A stretch of 16,348 nucleotides of DNA. Source: an uncultured Eubacteriales bacterium (lineage in GTDB: Bacteria > Bacillota > Clostridia > Oscillospirales > Acutalibacteraceae). Where the stretch lies: positions 1 through 16,348 of the forward strand of contig OMPZ01000003.1 of assembly GCA_900313125.1 (NCBI GenBank), given 5' to 3'. The position numbers and the translations under genes are program-made. The notes under the pieces were generated by a model, which had not been told where the DNA came from, did no database searches, and worked only from the letters and a program-made list of their open reading frames with translations. This document shows, piece by piece, positions 13,650 through 16,348 of this stretch (positions within the stretch are counted from its first letter, which is position 1; each line of letters opens with the position of its first letter).

Positions 13650-15129
13650 ACCGACAGGATTCCTTGAATACGACAGGGTCGGCAACACAACGCTGCCGCC
13701 CGAGGAGAGAATAAAGAGCTTTAACGAGTTTCGTTCTCCGCTCAATATGGAGGAGAGAACAAAGCAGGCGGCGCGCTGTATGAACTGCGGCGTACCGTTC
13801 TGCCAGTCGGCGATGCGTCTCAACGGCATGGTGTCGGGCTGCCCTCTTCACAACCTTATCCCCGAGTGGAACGACGAGCTGTACAACGGTCATTACGAGC
13901 ACGCTCTCAGCAGACTGCTCAAAACGAACAACTTTCCCGAGTTTACCGGCAGAGTATGTCCGGCATTGTGTGAAGCCGCCTGTACCTGCGGTATGTACGA
14001 CAGCCCCGTGACCGTACACGACAACGAGCTTGCCGTGATCGAAAACGGCTTTGCAAAGGGCTATGTAAAGCCCCGCCCTCCGAAGGTGAGGACAGGCAAA
14101 AGCGTCGCCGTGATAGGCTCGGGACCCTCCGGTCTTGCCTGCGCCGATATGCTCAACAAGCGCGGTCACAGCGTTACGGTTTTCGAGCGCGAGGATCGTC
14201 CCGGCGGTCTGCTGATGTACGGTATCCCGAACATGAAGCTTGACAAGAGCGTCGTTCTGCGCCGCGTACGTCTCATGGAGGAAGAGGGCGTCGTGTTCAG
14301 AACGGGCTGCGATATCGGAGCGAACGTTCCCGCTCACGAGATCATGGAAAACTACGACGCGGTCGTTCTCTGCTGCGGCGCGGCAAAGCCCCGCGACCTC
14401 AATGTCGAAGGACGCGAGCTAAACGGCGTCCATTTCGCGGTGGATTTCCTGAAGTCCACTACAAAGGCGCTTCTGAACAATACCTTCGATAAGGGCGAGT
14501 ATATCAGCGCAAAGGGCAAAAATGTCCTTGTAGTCGGCGGCGGCGACACGGGCAACGACTGTGTGGGAACGTGCGTGCGCCACGGCTGCGCGTCGGTAAC
14601 TCAGCTTGAGATGATGCCTAAGCTGCCCGACGAGCGCACCCCCGACAACGCATGGCCGCAATGGCCGCGCGTTTGCAAAACGGATTACGGTCAGGAAGAG
14701 GCGGCAGCCGTTTTCGGTCACGACCCGAGAGTTTATCAGACGACGGTAAAGCGCCTTATCGGCGACGACGCAGGCAACCTTGCGGCGGCGGAGCTTGTGA
14801 CACTTGAGCCAAAGCGCGACGAGACGACCGGCAGAATGACCATGACGCCCGTTGAGGGCAGCGAAAGAACGGTCGATGCCGATATGCTGCTGATAGCCGC
14901 GGGCTTCCTCGGTTCGGCGGAGTACGTTACTAACGCCTTCGGCGTCGCGCTCAATGAGCGGACGAACGTGCTGACCGAAAACGAGAAATACGCGTCGAGC
15001 GTCGAAAAGGTCTATACGGCAGGCGATATGCACAGAGGTCAGAGCCTTGTAGTGTGGGCGATAGCCGAAGGACGCGCCGCCGCAAGAGAAGTTGACGAAT
15101 TTCTTATGAGATATACAAATATGATTTGA
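13642..15129 (+). CDS. gltD: Glutamate synthase (NADPH) small subunit
   Basis: The small subunit delivers electrons from NADPH through FAD and iron-sulfur clusters to GltB. The 495 residues have two N-terminal cysteine groups for [4Fe-4S] clusters (Cys46, 49, 54, 67 and Cys106, 110, 114, 116). An FAD-binding GxGxxG (IGSGPSGLACADML, 158-171) and an NADPH-binding GGGDTGNDCVGT (299-310) follow. The C-terminus has the expected YTAGDMHRGQSLVVWAIAEG. It overlaps gltB by 8 nt, which suggests translational coupling and equal subunit production. dapF follows after 12 nt. Confidence 0.98.
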   Translation: MGKPTGFLEYDRVGNTTLPPEERIKSFNEFRSPLNMEERTKQAARCMNCGVPFCQSAMRLNGMVSGCPLHNLIPEWNDELYNGHYEHALSRLLKTNNFPEFTGRVCPALCEAACTCGMYDSPVTVHDNELAVIENGFAKGYVKPRPPKVRTGKSVAVIGSGPSGLACADMLNKRGHSVTVFEREDRPGGLLMYGIPNMKLDKSVVLRRVRLMEEEGVVFRTGCDIGANVPAHEIMENYDAVVLCCGAAKPRDLNVEGRELNGVHFAVDFLKSTTKALLNNTFDKGEYISAKGKNVLVVGGGDTGNDCVGTCVRHGCASVTQLEMMPKLPDERTPDNAWPQWPRVCKTDYGQEEAAAVFGHDPRVYQTTVKRLIGDDAGNLAAAELVTLEPKRDETTGRMTMTPVEGSERTVDADMLLIAAGFLGSAEYVTNAFGVALNERTNVLTENEKYASSVEKVYTAGDMHRGQSLVVWAIAEGRAAAREVDEFLMRYTNMI

Positions 15130-15141
15130 GGAGCTGAGCTT

Positions 15142-15951
15142 ATGTCGCTTTCTTTCACCAAAATGCACGGTCTGGGCAACGACTATATTTACTTCGACTG
15201 TGTAAAAAACACCGCGCCGAAAGACCCTTCTGCGCTGTCGATCAAGCTTTCCGACAGGCATTTCGGAGTTGGCGGCGACGGCATCGTTCTCATAATGCCG
15301 TCCGAAAAGGCTGATTTCAGAATGAGAATGTTCAACGCCGACGGCAGCGAGGGCGCGATGTGCGGCAATGCCTCGCGCTGTATCGCAAAGTATGTTTACG
15401 AACGCGGTCTTACAGATAAGACCGATATCTCGCTTGAAACAAAGTCGGGCATCAAACGCCTGATGATCTCGGAAAACGGCGGCGTTGCAGAAAGCGTGAC
15501 GGTCGATATGGGAAAGCCCTTTATCGGCGCTGTCGGCGCGCCTATTGTGACGGCAGAGGGGGAGTACATCTACACCTTCGTCGATATGGGTAATCCCCAC
15601 TGCGTGATCTTCACCGATAAAAACACCGGCGAGCTGCCGCTTGAAAAGCTCGGCAGACCGCTTGAAAATCACGAGTTTTTCCCTGACCGCGCGAATATCG
15701 AGTTCGTAAATGTGCTTTCCGACCATGATCTGCGTATGCGTGTGTGGGAGAGAGGGAGCGGCGAAACGCTCGCCTGCGGCACGGGAGCCTGCGCGACGGT
15801 CACAGCGGCTGTCGCAAACGGTATATGCCGACAGGGCGATCGTGTGAACGTCCACCTCAAGGGCGGCACGCTCAGCATAACATACACGGGTGACACCGTG
15901 CTGATGACAGGACCTGCCGCGTTCGTTTTCGACGGCACGGCTGAGGAATAA
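15142..15951 (+). CDS. dapF: Diaminopimelate epimerase
   Basis: Interconverts LL- and meso-diaminopimelate, the step between the DapL product and lysine or peptidoglycan precursors. The 269 residues are full length and contain the two catalytic cysteines of the cofactor-independent racemase mechanism: NADGSEGAMCGNASRC (Cys74) and GSGETLACGTGACA (Cys212). The N-terminal KMHGLGNDYIYFD motif is typical. The start is ATG 15142, preceded by GAGGAGCTGAGCTT. It is followed after 17 nt by dapL, so the last two lysine-pathway steps are paired. Confidence 0.97.
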   Translation: MSLSFTKMHGLGNDYIYFDCVKNTAPKDPSALSIKLSDRHFGVGGDGIVLIMPSEKADFRMRMFNADGSEGAMCGNASRCIAKYVYERGLTDKTDISLETKSGIKRLMISENGGVAESVTVDMGKPFIGAVGAPIVTAEGEYIYTFVDMGNPHCVIFTDKNTGELPLEKLGRPLENHEFFPDRANIEFVNVLSDHDLRMRVWERGSGETLACGTGACATVTAAVANGICRQGDRVNVHLKGGTLSITYTGDTVLMTGPAAFVFDGTAEE

Positions 15952-15968
15952 CTTCGGAGGGATCTGAA

Positions 15969-16348
15969 ATGAAGATAAACGGCAATTTTGACAACCTTGT
16001 AGAAAGCTACCTTTTTGCCGAGGTAGCCGACAGAACGGAAAAATACGCGGCGGCGCACCCCGACAAAAAGCTCATCAAAATGGGTATAGGCGACGTGACT
16101 CTGCCGCTTGCGCCCGTCGTTGTAGAAGCGATGAAAAAAGCCGCCGACGAAATGGCGCGCGCCGAGACGTTCAAGGGCTATCCGAGCTACGAGGGCTACG
16201 AATTCCTCAGAAACGCTATCAGCGGTTATTACAAGTCGTTCGGCGTCGATGTGTCGCCCGATGAGGTGTTCGTCAACGACGGCGCGAAGAGCGACTGCGG
16301 AAATATCGGCGATATCTTCGGCGCGGACAATACGGTGCTCGTCACCGA
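15969..16348 (+). CDS. dapL: LL-diaminopimelate aminotransferase, N-terminal part (cut by window edge)
   Basis: A PLP enzyme that makes LL-diaminopimelate directly from tetrahydrodipicolinate with glutamate as amino donor, bypassing the acylated intermediates. About 126 of roughly 410 codons are visible. The start is ATG 15969 after GGAGGG (15956-15961). Diagnostic segments are KLIKMGIGDVTLPLAPVVVE, AETFKGYPSYEGYEFLR and VFVNDGAKSDCGNIGDIFG. The PLP lysine lies beyond the window. Glutamate dependence links it to the upstream gltBD. Confidence 0.95.
   Translation, partial: MKINGNFDNLVESYLFAEVADRTEKYAAAHPDKKLIKMGIGDVTLPLAPVVVEAMKKAADEMARAETFKGYPSYEGYEFLRNAISGYYKSFGVDVSPDEVFVNDGAKSDCGNIGDIFGADNTVLVT

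Noticed and set aside
14419..15855. A 478-codon open frame on the minus strand opposite gltD and dapF
   Set aside because: Both overlapped genes carry intact catalytic motifs. The antisense translation has no recognisable domain.
1..16348. CRISPR array, tRNA or rRNA genes
   Set aside because: No regularly spaced direct repeats and no cloverleaf or rRNA sequence was recognised anywhere in the window.

Overview
The window looks like a chromosomal nitrogen-assimilation and glutamate-family locus from a Gram-positive anaerobe of the class Clostridia, most likely Ruminococcus or a close relative in the Oscillospiraceae. The evidence is the gene content (clostridial-type NADP-GDH, an Amt fused to P-II, ANTAR regulators, LL-diaminopimelate aminotransferase), the strong GGAGG ribosome binding sites and the sigma-A promoters. 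The genus assignment is inference.

Layout. Positions 1-551 (minus strand) hold the N-terminal part of gdhA. A 66-residue protein that is almost only an ANTAR RNA-binding domain (772-972, plus) diverges from it. It converges on an AraC-type regulator with a degenerate receiver domain (976-1734, minus). The next region, 1735-2224, holds the promoter and a leader terminator for that regulator, a 13-bp inverted repeat, and a strong plus-strand promoter followed at once by a 14-bp terminator hairpin. Positions 2225-3121 encode a TnpB-family protein that has lost its RuvC catalytic residues and its zinc-finger end. It is followed by about 165 bases that look like a retained omega-RNA (guide RNA) scaffold and by a terminator. 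This is a candidate nuclease-dead, RNA-guided regulator of the TldR type, embedded among nitrogen genes. Positions 3510-5258 encode an ammonium channel with its own fused P-II regulator.

Positions 5402-16348 look like one long operon: promoter, leader RNA, glnA, an ANTAR regulator, pyrG, gltB, gltD, dapF and dapL (cut by the window end). Spacings are short, and three of the junctions either overlap by 8 nt or are 3 nt apart. No internal terminator is visible. The leader can fold either an intrinsic terminator or a stem-loop with an A1/G4 hexaloop, the hallmark of ANTAR targets, so the ANTAR protein encoded second in the operon may switch its own operon on by antitermination.

Functional logic. 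GdhA, and GlnA plus GltBD, are the two routes of ammonium assimilation. Amt-P-II brings in ammonium and senses nitrogen status. PyrG and GltB consume glutamine. DapF and DapL feed lysine and peptidoglycan synthesis with a glutamate-dependent transamination. Three genes (the AraC-type regulator, the TnpB-like gene and glnA) have an intrinsic terminator inside the leader, so control by premature termination appears to be a theme of this locus.
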